NCBI RefSeq assembly: GCF_001894945.1 | Contig: NZ_BCXE01000036.1 | Coordinates: 1 to 64,000, forward strand | From: Rhodococcus ruber NBRC 15591 | Lineage (GTDB): Bacteria; Actinomycetota; Actinomycetes; Mycobacteriales; Mycobacteriaceae | Direction of reading: 5' to 3' | Length of the DNA: 64,000 nucleotides | Shown here: positions 38,361 to 46,646 of the stretch, piece by piece | Position numbering within the stretch: position 1 is the first letter of the stretch | Layout of the letters: each line of letters starts with the position of its first letter | The notes under the pieces: generated by a model | Seen by the model: only the letters and a program-made list of their open reading frames with translations | What the model was told of the DNA's origin: nothing | Databases searched by the model: none | Made by a program: the position numbers and the translations under genes

Positions 38361-39581
38361 ATGGCGATCTCCGACATCAAGAAATATGCGCACCTCACCG
38401 CGGATGATGTCGAGGCGCTGAGCACCGAACTGAACGAGATCCGCCGGGATGTCGCCGAGTCGCTCGGGGCGGCGGACGCCGCCTACATCCGGCGCACGAT
38501 CGCGTTCCAGCGTGCACTGGATGTCGCTGCACGGCTGATGATCTGCACCAGCAGGTCTCGGGCCGGGTGGGTTCTCGGAGTGACAGCCCTCGCTGTCGCC
38601 AAGAGCGTGGAGAACATGGAGATCGGTCACAACGTCTCGCACGGGCAGTGGGACTGGATGAACGACCCGGAAATCCACTCCACCACGTGGGAGTGGGACA
38701 TGGCCGGGCTCTCCTCGCAGTGGCGGCACTCCCACAACTACCGCCACCACGTTTTCAACAACGTCGTCGGCGTGGACGACGACCTCGGCTTCGGCGTCAT
38801 CCGGATCACCCGCGACCAGCCTTGGCAGCCCGGCAATCTGGCGCAACCGCTGCGAAACCTGCTGTTGGCAATCACCTTCGAGTGGGGGATCGCACTGCAC
38901 GGTCTGCATTCCGCGAACGAGCACGCCGGCAGCGAGGCCGAGAAGACCGCCCACCGGCGAGCACTGACGGGAAAGGTTGTCCGCCAATCGCTGAAGGACT
39001 ACCTGGTCTTCCCCGCGCTCAGCGGTCGTCGCTGGCGGCGTACCCTGACGGCCGATCTGGTCGCGAATCTGCTCCGGAACCTGTGGTCGTACGTGGTGAT
39101 CTTCTGCGGGCACTTTCCCGACGGCGCCGAGAAGTTCACCCTCGTCGAGCTCGAGCACGAGACGAGGGCGGAATGGTATCTCCGGCAGATGCTCGGAAGT
39201 GCCAATTTCCGCGCCGGCGCGGTGATGGCTTTCCTGAGCGGCAACCTCTGCTACCAGATCGAGCATCATCTGTTCCCGGATCTCCCCAGCAACCGCTACG
39301 CAGAGATCTCCATGAAGATCCGGGCGCTGTGCGACAAGTACGATCTGCCGTACACGACGGGTCCTCTTGTGCGGCAGTATCTTCTGACTCTGCGTACGAT
39401 CCACAAGCTCGCGCTGCCCGATCGATTCCTGCGGGCGACCTCCGATGACGCCCCGGAAACCGCCTCCGAACTGAAGTTCCGCTCCCCGGCTACCGCGCCG
39501 GTCGTTCCGCCGGCGGCCCTTCGGCCCGGCCGTCGGGCAGTTCTGCGGACCTTGCACCTCGACCGGCGCAACCGCCGGTGA
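38361..39581 (+). CDS. membrane fatty-acid desaturase (DesA3-like)
   Basis: 406 aa integral membrane di-iron enzyme. The three His boxes are GHNVSHGQWDW (H-x4-H), HSHNYRHHVFN, and QIEHHLFPDLPSNRY, together with SANEHAG between. The short N-terminus fits the acyl-CoA or acyl-lipid delta-9 type that makes oleate-type acids for phospholipids and mycolates. Electrons would come from an oxidoreductase elsewhere. ATG 38361 has AAAGGA nine bases ahead. The divergent TetR gene probably controls it. Confidence 0.9.
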   Translation: MAISDIKKYAHLTADDVEALSTELNEIRRDVAESLGAADAAYIRRTIAFQRALDVAARLMICTSRSRAGWVLGVTALAVAKSVENMEIGHNVSHGQWDWMNDPEIHSTTWEWDMAGLSSQWRHSHNYRHHVFNNVVGVDDDLGFGVIRITRDQPWQPGNLAQPLRNLLLAITFEWGIALHGLHSANEHAGSEAEKTAHRRALTGKVVRQSLKDYLVFPALSGRRWRRTLTADLVANLLRNLWSYVVIFCGHFPDGAEKFTLVELEHETRAEWYLRQMLGSANFRAGAVMAFLSGNLCYQIEHHLFPDLPSNRYAEISMKIRALCDKYDLPYTTGPLVRQYLLTLRTIHKLALPDRFLRATSDDAPETASELKFRSPATAPVVPPAALRPGRRAVLRTLHLDRRNRR

Positions 39582-39643
39582 GCGATGAACCCTGCCCGGC
39601 ACCGGGGTGACCATCCGGGGCGGGGCCACGGAAGAGCAGGCTG

Positions 39644-39662
39644 TGAGGATAGCCTGCCCTAA
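39644..39662. promoter_or_regulatory. IdeR/DtxR-type iron box
   Basis: TGAGGATAGCCTGCCCTAA matches the 19-bp iron-box consensus TTAGGTTAGGCTAACCTAA at 14 positions. Its last base is the A of the ATG. Iron-loaded repressor here would block the start of transcription and translation. Match counted by eye. Confidence 0.65.
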
Positions 39663-40681
39663 TGAACAAGCTCAGACACCTCGGCCGCCTCACCGCCGCG
39701 GCCCTGCTCGTCACCTTCACGGTCGCGGCCTGCGGCGGCGCCGCCGAGTCGACCCGCGACACCGGCGCCGGCAACGCCGACGTCGCCACCGGTGGCCGGC
39801 TGTTCGCCACCGCCGACGAGGAGACGGCGAAGCTCGGCAGCGACGCGGCGCCCGGACAGTTCCCCCGGGTCGTCACCCACGCTCTCGGCGAGACGGAGAT
39901 CGCGGCCAAGCCGCAGCGCGTCGTCGTGCTCGACGGCGGCGAACTCGATGCCGTCCTCTCCCTCGGCCTCACTCCCGTGGGCATCGCGAGTCCCGAGGGC
40001 GCTGCGGAGCAGCCGTCGTACCTCGCGGACCGGCTCGCCGGCGTCGCCGACGTGGGCACGATCAACAACCTCGATCTCGAGGCCATCGGCACGCTGCGGC
40101 CGGATCTGATCGTCGGCAGCAAGCTCCGCGCGGACAAGATGTACCCGCAGCTGTCCGCCATCGCCCCGACCGTGTTCTCGATCCGGCCCGGTTTCCCGTG
40201 GAAGGAGAATTTCCTGCTCGTCGCGGACGCGCTGGGCGAGGAGGAGAAGGCCGAGTCGGTCCTCAATGCCTATCAGACCCGCGCCGACGAGGTGGGGGAC
40301 TCGATCCAGGGCGATCCGAGCATCTCGCTCGTGCGGTTCATGTCCGGCAAGATCCGCCTGTACGGGAACCTCTCGTTCATCGGCGTCATCCTGCAGGACG
40401 TCGGGCTGCGCCGTCCGCCGGTCCAGGACATCGAGGAACTTGCGGCCGAGGTCAGCCCGGAAACGATCACGGAGGCGGACGGCGACCGGATCTTCTACTC
40501 GAGCTACGGCAGAGAAACCGACGAGGCGGCCGTCGTCGGTGGCCCGCTGTGGTCGAGCCTCACAGCCGTGCAGCAGGGGCGCGCCGTCGCGGTGAGCGAC
40601 GAGACGTGGTTCCTCGCACTCGGCCCGACCGGCGCAATGCTCGTTCTCGACGACCTCGAGCGATTGCTCGCACGGCAGTAA
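39662..40681 (+). CDS. iron-siderophore ABC transporter substrate-binding lipoprotein
   Basis: 339 aa. A signal peptide ends in the lipobox VAAC, so the protein is a lipid-anchored exported binding protein. The PF01497-type fold shows in PQRVVVLDGGELDAVLSLGL and LEAIGTLRPDLIVGS. By family it captures ferric siderophores for import. The transporter permeases are not beside it, so it may serve a distant system. The iron box covering the start strongly supports regulation by iron. ATG 39662; no ribosome binding site, so the message is likely leaderless or nearly so. Confidence 0.9.
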   Translation: MNKLRHLGRLTAAALLVTFTVAACGGAAESTRDTGAGNADVATGGRLFATADEETAKLGSDAAPGQFPRVVTHALGETEIAAKPQRVVVLDGGELDAVLSLGLTPVGIASPEGAAEQPSYLADRLAGVADVGTINNLDLEAIGTLRPDLIVGSKLRADKMYPQLSAIAPTVFSIRPGFPWKENFLLVADALGEEEKAESVLNAYQTRADEVGDSIQGDPSISLVRFMSGKIRLYGNLSFIGVILQDVGLRRPPVQDIEELAAEVSPETITEADGDRIFYSSYGRETDEAAVVGGPLWSSLTAVQQGRAVAVSDETWFLALGPTGAMLVLDDLERLLARQ

Positions 40682-40693
40682 CCGACAGCTGCG

Positions 40694-41464
40694 TCAGATC
40701 GTCACCTCGTCGCGCCAACGGGTCAGCAACGCGGCGTCACCGAACACCTCGAACCGGTCGAGGGACGCCCGGTTCCACAGGAGGAGCAACAGATCCGATG
40801 CCGGCCCGCGGACTGCGACGTCCCCCTCGGCGTGGGCGTGGACGACGGAAGGTTCGTCGGCATCGAAGGTGATCGACCATTCGCCCTCGCTCGCGGCGAG
40901 GGCGGGGTCGGTCGCATGCAGGTGCATCGTCTGCCCCGACCAGGACGGCGACCCGGCACTCCCCGTCCCGGCAAGGGCACGGAACGGGAGCAGCACCCCG
41001 AAGAGTTCGTCGATGCCCTCGACGGCCAGTGCGGTGTCGACGGGCGTGGTGCCCTCGCCCGTGGCGAGCTCGGCGTCGATCCGGTGCAGCGCAGTTTCGA
41101 CCGCCATGCGACGGACCCAGAACGACGCCGGCTGCGGTCCGGCGAAGGTCTGCTCGTCGGCGTGCGGATCGGCCGACTGCACGGCCTCCGTCAACTCCTC
41201 GAGTCCGTCCCGCACCCACGGGAGGACGGCGGCCCCGGCCGGAGCGGGTGGGATCTCGGCGCGACTGCCGGTCCGCAGCCAGGCTGCCGCGTTCCGGTGC
41301 ACGCGGCCGACGTGCCCGAGAAGCCGCTCGACGGACCAGCGCGGGCAGGTCGGGACCGGCCGGTCGAGCCGGCCTTCGCCGACGGCGAGCAGCCGCTCGG
41401 TGTCCGCGCGCAACAGCTTCGGATAGGACGCTCGATCCACGCCTCGATTATGCGTCCCGGGCAC
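40694..41464 (-). CDS. mycothiol-dependent maleylpyruvate-isomerase/DinB-type protein (TIGR03083)
   Basis: 256 aa from GTG 41464; a shorter GTG at 41440 is also possible. The N-terminal four-helix bundle has WSVERLLGHVGRVHRNAAAW and ETALHRIDAE, whose His/Glu residues are the usual metal ligands. The C-terminal domain is the MDMPI-C type. Family members are often mycothiol-dependent, which suits the lineage. It converges on the siderophore-binding gene with a 12-base gap. Substrate unknown. Confidence 0.8.
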   Translation of the reverse strand: MPGTHNRGVDRASYPKLLRADTERLLAVGEGRLDRPVPTCPRWSVERLLGHVGRVHRNAAAWLRTGSRAEIPPAPAGAAVLPWVRDGLEELTEAVQSADPHADEQTFAGPQPASFWVRRMAVETALHRIDAELATGEGTTPVDTALAVEGIDELFGVLLPFRALAGTGSAGSPSWSGQTMHLHATDPALAASEGEWSITFDADEPSVVHAHAEGDVAVRGPASDLLLLLWNRASLDRFEVFGDAALLTRWRDEVTI

Positions 41465-41489
41465 CTGCTTCCTGCCGGAGCGCCTCCTG

Positions 41490-42935
41490 TCAGCGCGCCG
41501 TCTCGCGCACGCGCAGCATCATCACGTCGACGGGCTCCCCGACGTCCGAGAGGCCGTCGGACTTGCGGGCGGTGACGGCACCGAACTCGACGATCTCCCC
41601 GCCGTGGGTGCCGGCGAACGCGTACAGACCGTACGTGCCGTTCGCCGCACCGTCGCTCACCGTGAACGCGATCCGCTCCTCGAGGGTTTCCCCCGCGGCC
41701 AGATCGACGTCGATCGGGTCCAGGACCGGCTCGCCTTCCTCGCCGTTCGGGCGGACCGCCCCGGCCCACACCTGCCCCATGTAGGGTGCGTCGTCGGGTG
41801 CTTCGACGAGCAGGGTGGCCTCGACCACCCCGCCGGACGCGGGCAGCGTCGTGGACGTGTCCGCGGTGAGGGAGACGCGCACGGGCAGATCCGTTCGGGG
41901 AACGGCGGGCCGGGTCGACGACGGGGATCCGTCGCCGATCTCCGGCCACCCGTTGGCCCACACGATCCGGTCGATCATGCCCTCCCGTCGCTGAGCGCCG
42001 CTGGGCAGCTGGAGATCGTCGCGGGGAATCGCGTGGTAGACGATCCAGTCGTCGCCGGCGTCGTCGGTCACCACCGTGTTGTGCCCGGGCCCTGCCCACG
42101 GGTCGCTGCCGGCCAGGATGAGCGCGCCGCCACCGCCGTCGAGATCGTCGCCCTTGCGGTCGACGTACGGGCCGGTCAACGACTCGGACCGGCCGACGAG
42201 GACCCGGTAGGCGGTGTCGGCACCGTTGCAGCAGTGGCCGGAGGAGAGGAACAGGTAGTAGTAGCCGTCGCGATGTTCGACGTGTGGTCCCTCGAAGCGT
42301 TCGTCCGCGACCCGGACCGGTTCGCCGGCAGGCGCGGTTCCCTCCGCATTCAGCGGGATGGCGTAGACGCCTTTGAAATTCCCGACGAACATCGTCTTCG
42401 TCGTGCCGTCGTCCCATACGAACGGATCGATCGTGCCCTGGACTCCGACGTCCTCGGCGCAGAACACGGGACGACCCAGGTCGGTCCACGGGCCGGCCGG
42501 TCCGGGTGCGGTGGCGAGACCGATGCACGGATTCGCCCCGTCCGGGAGCGCGTAGTAGAGGCTGTAGCCGGAGTCCGACTCGATCACGTGGGGAGCCCAC
42601 ACGTAGTTGTCCGGCGGGTGCCAGGTGGGAATCTCGGAGAACACGTCGTCGACGTACTTCCAGTCCGTGAGGTCGAAGGACGTGAAGACGGACATCCCGC
42701 GCAGGCCCCGGCCGTCGCCCCAGTCGTCACCCGTCGTGTACATGTAGTACGCCCCGTCGGATGCCCGCACGATGCTGGGGTCGGCCGCCACCGGCTCGAC
42801 GATCGGGTTCGCCGCGGCCGACGGCGCCGGTGCGATCAGACAGGCGAGCAGCGCTGCGGCGGCGGCCCCCCGACGGACGTGGCGCCGCGCCGCGTGCGTG
42901 CCTCCCGCGTTCTTCCCCGTCTCGAACTTCCGCAC
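41490..42935 (-). CDS. secreted glycoside hydrolase family 43 enzyme
   Basis: 481 aa. A twin-Arg-like basic start and hydrophobic helix (AAAAALLACLIAPAPSAAA) give a signal peptide. The five-blade propeller begins VAADPSIVRASDGAYYMYTT (catalytic-base Asp), with TIDPFVWDDG and the acid Glu in RFEGPHVEHRDG. A C-terminal domain of about 130 residues is beta-rich. GH43 enzymes mostly cleave arabinan or xylan. In an organism whose wall contains arabinogalactan, self or competitor wall turnover is possible but unproved. GTG 42935 has GGGAG ahead. Confidence 0.87.
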   Translation of the reverse strand: MRKFETGKNAGGTHAARRHVRRGAAAAALLACLIAPAPSAAANPIVEPVAADPSIVRASDGAYYMYTTGDDWGDGRGLRGMSVFTSFDLTDWKYVDDVFSEIPTWHPPDNYVWAPHVIESDSGYSLYYALPDGANPCIGLATAPGPAGPWTDLGRPVFCAEDVGVQGTIDPFVWDDGTTKTMFVGNFKGVYAIPLNAEGTAPAGEPVRVADERFEGPHVEHRDGYYYLFLSSGHCCNGADTAYRVLVGRSESLTGPYVDRKGDDLDGGGGALILAGSDPWAGPGHNTVVTDDAGDDWIVYHAIPRDDLQLPSGAQRREGMIDRIVWANGWPEIGDGSPSSTRPAVPRTDLPVRVSLTADTSTTLPASGGVVEATLLVEAPDDAPYMGQVWAGAVRPNGEEGEPVLDPIDVDLAAGETLEERIAFTVSDGAANGTYGLYAFAGTHGGEIVEFGAVTARKSDGLSDVGEPVDVMMLRVRETAR

Positions 42936-43061
42936 GTCGCTCCCACCGTCGCACCCACATGGAACGGGGCAAATGTATACGGATGTGACTGATGTGAGAG
43001 TTGTGAACGACGGAAGCGGCGGGATCGAAACCGAACCGTGCCCTCGGACCGGTCCCGCGCC

Positions 43062-44837
43062 TCACACCGGCGGCAGCAACCGATCGAGGAATCCGTTGGT
43101 GAACACCCGATGCGGGTCGTGCCGGTCGAACGACGCGCGCGCCGCGTCCCAGCCCTCGTCGGCGGACAGTCCGGTGCGGTACATCGCCGGGACGACCTCA
43201 CCGAGAAACCTCGGATCCCGGTATCCGCCCGCCGCGTCGAACGCCCAGCCCTTCGACCACTCCGACCGGAAGGCCGCGTAGTCACCGGAGTAGTGGTCGG
43301 CCATCCACTGCTCCATCTCCTGGAAGAAGGCGGACTGTCCCGCGGTGCCGGGAACGGAGACGACGTTCATCCAGATGGCCGTGTCCCACTCGGGCCGGTC
43401 GGGACGGGGACGGACGGCCGACAGGTTCGGCGGGCCCGCCGACTCGACGAGCACCTCCGACTGATCGTCCACGGTGCACAGGCGCACCTCGAACGGCATG
43501 TTGACCGGATACTGCCCGAGCGAGGCGTAGTGGGTCATCCGTTCGTGCAACCACGTGGTGAACTCGTGGATGACGCGGGCGATGTTCGCCCGCCGCGTGA
43601 GGACCACCCCGCCGCCGGCGACGACGCGCAGCGTGGTGGCCCGCAGATAGAACAACAGGTCCTTCGACCAGCCCCACAGGTCGGCGGTGCCGGTGGCGGC
43701 GAGACCGGCGGCGACGGCCCCGAACTGGGCGGCGCCGAAGGCCGGGGTGGCGGCCTGCATCCCGCTCGCCACCTGACCGAGAGGCGTGGTGACCTCCTCG
43801 GGGATGCTGTCGGAGAAGAAGTAGTTGTACGGCCCGTGCACCTCGCGCGCGGTCGGCGGCTTCTCGGGGCACACCGACCAGATCTTCAACCACGGCGTCT
43901 GTGTGAAGGGGAACCAGATCGCCTCCACTCGGCCGGACTCCTCGACGAACCGCTCGAAGGTGCGGCCCGGAGCGCCGGGCGGGGCGAACAGTTCCTGCCA
44001 CGGCACGTCGGTGAAGCTCTGGCAGCGCAGCCGGTAGTTGGCCCCGGCCTGCAGGGTCACCGAGGTGACGAAGCTGCGACCCAGATGGGCGAGCAGGGGC
44101 GTGATCTCGGGTTCGGACCGACGGAACTCGCGCAGTTCGTAGGCGCCGGCGGCACCGTTCCACACGACGGCGGTGAGGGCGACGACGAGGTTCGACAGGG
44201 AGCCGAACGACTGGCCGGGGATCGCCCGCTCCCCCGCCGCCGGATAGGTGGCGCCGTGCGCGCCGATCGACAGCGCTCCGGCGATGGTGATGTCGCCGAT
44301 GGCCGGCGCATTGGCCCACCCGAGGCCGTGCTGCTCCAGCGCGGTGAGGATCGATTCGATGCTCGCGCCCGCGCCGGCGGTGACGGTGGCGGGCGTTCCT
44401 GCGGGATCGACGGTGACGGCGTTCAGGTGCGCCATCGTGTCGATCAGCACGATCTTCTCGACGCTCTCGCCGGGCACGACGGTCAGCGGGCTCCAGCTGT
44501 GCATGGTGCCCCGCGGGCGGACGCGGTAGCCGTGGGCGCGGGCCCAGTCTGCGATGCGCACGACGTCGTGCGCATCGCGTGCGGTCGCGGTCCACACCGC
44601 GTCGAAGCGGATCGTCCGGGCCCAGTTCTCGAAGCGCTGCTGGGCCAGCGGGATATCCGTGGGGAATGCCGGGGGCGCCGGAATGGTGGCGCGCGGATCA
44701 CCGACCGGGACTGCGCCGGCGGGTTTCCAGGCGAGACCGGTCAATCCCACGGCACTGGCGGCGCCGAGAAAGCCTCGTCGGCTGAGGGTCGTGGTGGAGA
44801 CGGGGTCGCCGTCCGTCCGGGCATCGCGGGCTTTCAC
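43062..44837 (-). CDS. Tat-exported flavin oxidase, type II cholesterol-oxidase family
   Basis: 591 aa. A twin-arginine signal (LSRRGFLGAASAVGLTGLAW) is followed by a VAO-type FAD domain with GYRVRPRGTMHSWSPLTVV. The His in this segment is the covalent-flavin site in the Brevibacterium sterolicum enzyme. A substrate-binding domain has PGRTFERFVEESGRVEAIWF and YNYFFSDSIPEEV. The end, DPHRVFTNGFLDRLLPP, is also typical. The enzyme should oxidise a sterol 3-OH outside the cell with release of H2O2. A GTG start at 44837 precedes the signal. It stands alone. Confidence 0.9.
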   Translation of the reverse strand: MKARDARTDGDPVSTTTLSRRGFLGAASAVGLTGLAWKPAGAVPVGDPRATIPAPPAFPTDIPLAQQRFENWARTIRFDAVWTATARDAHDVVRIADWARAHGYRVRPRGTMHSWSPLTVVPGESVEKIVLIDTMAHLNAVTVDPAGTPATVTAGAGASIESILTALEQHGLGWANAPAIGDITIAGALSIGAHGATYPAAGERAIPGQSFGSLSNLVVALTAVVWNGAAGAYELREFRRSEPEITPLLAHLGRSFVTSVTLQAGANYRLRCQSFTDVPWQELFAPPGAPGRTFERFVEESGRVEAIWFPFTQTPWLKIWSVCPEKPPTAREVHGPYNYFFSDSIPEEVTTPLGQVASGMQAATPAFGAAQFGAVAAGLAATGTADLWGWSKDLLFYLRATTLRVVAGGGVVLTRRANIARVIHEFTTWLHERMTHYASLGQYPVNMPFEVRLCTVDDQSEVLVESAGPPNLSAVRPRPDRPEWDTAIWMNVVSVPGTAGQSAFFQEMEQWMADHYSGDYAAFRSEWSKGWAFDAAGGYRDPRFLGEVVPAMYRTGLSADEGWDAARASFDRHDPHRVFTNGFLDRLLPPV

Positions 44838-44924
44838 CGGGCTGGGCTCCGATCTGGCGGGAGGCAGAAACAGAGCAAAAATAGAACAAGTTCTCTTTCG
44901 ATGCCAGTGGTTCCGAAATCCGCG

Positions 44925-45734
44925 TCAGCTGCCGGCGCGCGACACCCCGACGGCTTCGCGCAGGAGTTCCGGCGCGCCGTCGATCGACCACACCGCTATC
45001 GCGACCGCGGCGATCGTCAGCGCCGGGCCGAGGATCGCCAGCTCGAACGCGCCGCCGGCGCGGATGGCGAGGAACCCGGGCATCCGGATCTCCCACCAGC
45101 GTTCGCCGCGCCAGGGCACGAACGGCGCGAGAAACGGGATGCCCTCCTTGGTGACGGCGTCGCCCAGGCAGTGCGTCGCGCATCCGAGCGCTACCGCCAC
45201 CCCGAGGCCCACCGAACCCACCTCGCCGGGGAACCAGTTCCACATGAGCACCGACAACACCGCCGAGGTCGCGGTCACCACGAGCCACCCGTTGCGCTTG
45301 GCCCAGCCGTCCGCGAGCCCGCGCAGCGCCAGGCCGAGCGTGACGAACAGGACGGCGACGACCGCGACGCGGTCGAACCGGGCGACGAGCATGGACACCC
45401 CCGCCCCCAGCAGGGCCGCGAACAGGGCCGTGTGCGTCAGCGTGCGATGGCCACCCCGGCGGCTACGGTCACGACGGCCCTTGGTGAGCGTGTAGTAGCC
45501 GAGGGAGAGGTTGTCGATGCCGCGCGCCGCCACCTGACTGACCGGCCCGAAGGACCGCGCCACCGTCGACTGCGGGGTGTCGAGATCCGGCAGCAGGGCT
45601 GAGCCGGCGCAGACCGCGGCGAACGCGAAGGTCTCCGCCGTGGAGCCGGGTCCACCCCACTCCGGGGGCAGCACGTCGGCGACGAGGAGGCCGACCAGCG
45701 CCCCGGACACCGCGTGGGTAGGACCCATGACCAT
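44925..45734 (-). CDS. YdjM-like metal-dependent membrane hydrolase
   Basis: 269 aa with several membrane helices. The start GPTHAVSGALVGLLVADVL, LLPDLDTPQSTVA, and HRTLTHTALFAALL are the His/Asp motifs of the YdjM/LexA-regulated DUF457 family. These are membrane-bound metal-dependent hydrolases with unknown substrate. ATG 45734 has AAAGG upstream, and another ATG lies two codons further. It follows a Dps gene on the same strand. Confidence 0.85.
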   Translation of the reverse strand: MVMGPTHAVSGALVGLLVADVLPPEWGGPGSTAETFAFAAVCAGSALLPDLDTPQSTVARSFGPVSQVAARGIDNLSLGYYTLTKGRRDRSRRGGHRTLTHTALFAALLGAGVSMLVARFDRVAVVAVLFVTLGLALRGLADGWAKRNGWLVVTATSAVLSVLMWNWFPGEVGSVGLGVAVALGCATHCLGDAVTKEGIPFLAPFVPWRGERWWEIRMPGFLAIRAGGAFELAILGPALTIAAVAIAVWSIDGAPELLREAVGVSRAGS

Positions 45735-45834
45735 CGCTGCAGGCACCTTTCGATCGGAGAACGGACCGGTGCCAACGTAGCAATCACATCCGACACTCCA
45801 GTAACACAGGTGTTCGATCGCCCGGAACACACGA

Positions 45835-45862
45835 AGGGCCACCCGCGGGAACGGGTGGCCCT
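45835..45862 (-). terminator. hairpin downstream of dps
   Basis: 11-bp perfect stem AGGGCCACCCG/CGGGTGGCCCT (45835-45845 and 45852-45862) and a six-base loop, just past the dps stop. Confidence 0.75.
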
Positions 45863-45877
45863 GAGGGAGGTACCGGC

Positions 45878-46351
45878 TCAGGCGAGCTGGGCCTGCCACA
45901 TCCAATGCGTCTGCTCGAGACCGGCGGTCTGGGCGATGAGCAGGTCCTGCGTGACCGGGTCCGCCTCGTCCGTCGCCGCGATGCGCTCGCGCAGGCGGCC
46001 GATGACGGCCGAGAGGTTGTCGGTGATCGACGCGACGACCTGCTCGTCCTTGGTCCAACCCGCACCGAACCCCTTGGTGCCCGAGTCCTGGGCGACGGTC
46101 GTGGCCCGTCCGTCCGGGCTGACGCCGATCGCCGTGAGCCGCTCCGCCACCTCGTCGGTGTAGGTCCGGGCGGCCGTGACGATCTCGTCCAGGGCGAGGT
46201 GCAGGCTGCGGAACTGGGGGCCGACGACGTTCCAGTGCGCCTGCTTGGCGATCAAGCTCAGGTCGATCATGTCGACCAGGGTGTCCTGCAGAGCATCCCC
46301 CGCGATCTTCTGCTGGTCCGGATTCAGCGTGCTGGTGATGGGTCCGGTCAT
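45878..46351 (-). CDS. dps: Dps-family ferritin-like protein
   Basis: 157 aa. A four-helix ferritin with the Dps ferroxidase residues in LIAKQAHWNVVGPQFRSLHL and LALDEIVTAARTYTDEVAERL. It should form dodecamers that store iron with H2O2 and protect DNA. The short N-terminus (TGPITSTLNPDQQ) lacks the usual Lys-rich DNA-binding tail, so it may act mainly on iron. ATG 46351 has GGAG ahead. An ECF-sigma-like promoter lies upstream (46437-46462). Confidence 0.92.
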   Translation of the reverse strand: MTGPITSTLNPDQQKIAGDALQDTLVDMIDLSLIAKQAHWNVVGPQFRSLHLALDEIVTAARTYTDEVAERLTAIGVSPDGRATTVAQDSGTKGFGAGWTKDEQVVASITDNLSAVIGRLRERIAATDEADPVTQDLLIAQTAGLEQTHWMWQAQLA

Positions 46352-46436
46352 GATCCGAGCTCCTATCGGTGTCGATGTGCCTCCCGGCGGCGACGGACGT
46401 CGCGCCGGTCGTACTTCGGACATACTGCCCTGTTTC

Positions 46437-46462
46437 AACGCCCGAGGCGGTGGCCTGGTTCC
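46437..46462 (-). promoter_or_regulatory. possible ECF-sigma promoter of dps
   Basis: On the minus strand GGAAC (46458-46462) and CGTT (46437-46440) are separated by 17 bases. This is the SigE/SigH-type pattern known in mycobacteria. Transcription would begin about 80 bases upstream of dps. Confidence 0.4.
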
Positions 46463-46579
46463 CTGCGGCCGCAGGCAACGAAGTGGACACGGGACTCCCT
46501 GTTCTCGGAGTGTCCGTGGCGGCCGTGCCCCCGCGGGCGGATGATGGAGGAAGAATCCGCACCGAGGGAGGACAAAGAG

Positions 46580-46639
46580 ATGCAGACGGTCGTCGTGTGG
46601 ATACTGGCCACCCTCCTCTACTGGTGGGGCTTGCTCTGA
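46580..46639 (+). CDS. 19-aa hydrophobic microprotein, candidate
   Basis: A tiny frame (MQTVVVWILATLLYWWGLL) of 19 residues, nearly all membrane helix with three Trp, preceded by GGGAGG at 46566-46571. Its stop is eight bases before the convergent catalase stop. I can only say that composition and ribosome binding site favour translation. A leader peptide or membrane regulator is possible. No homolog was checked. Confidence 0.35.
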   Translation: MQTVVVWILATLLYWWGLL

Positions 46640-46646
46640 CGCGCGG

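Noticed and set aside
43038-45602. An 854-codon open frame on the plus strand opposite the cholesterol-oxidase-type gene
   Set aside because: Composition is that of a GC shadow; the reverse strand has Tat signal and FAD motifs.
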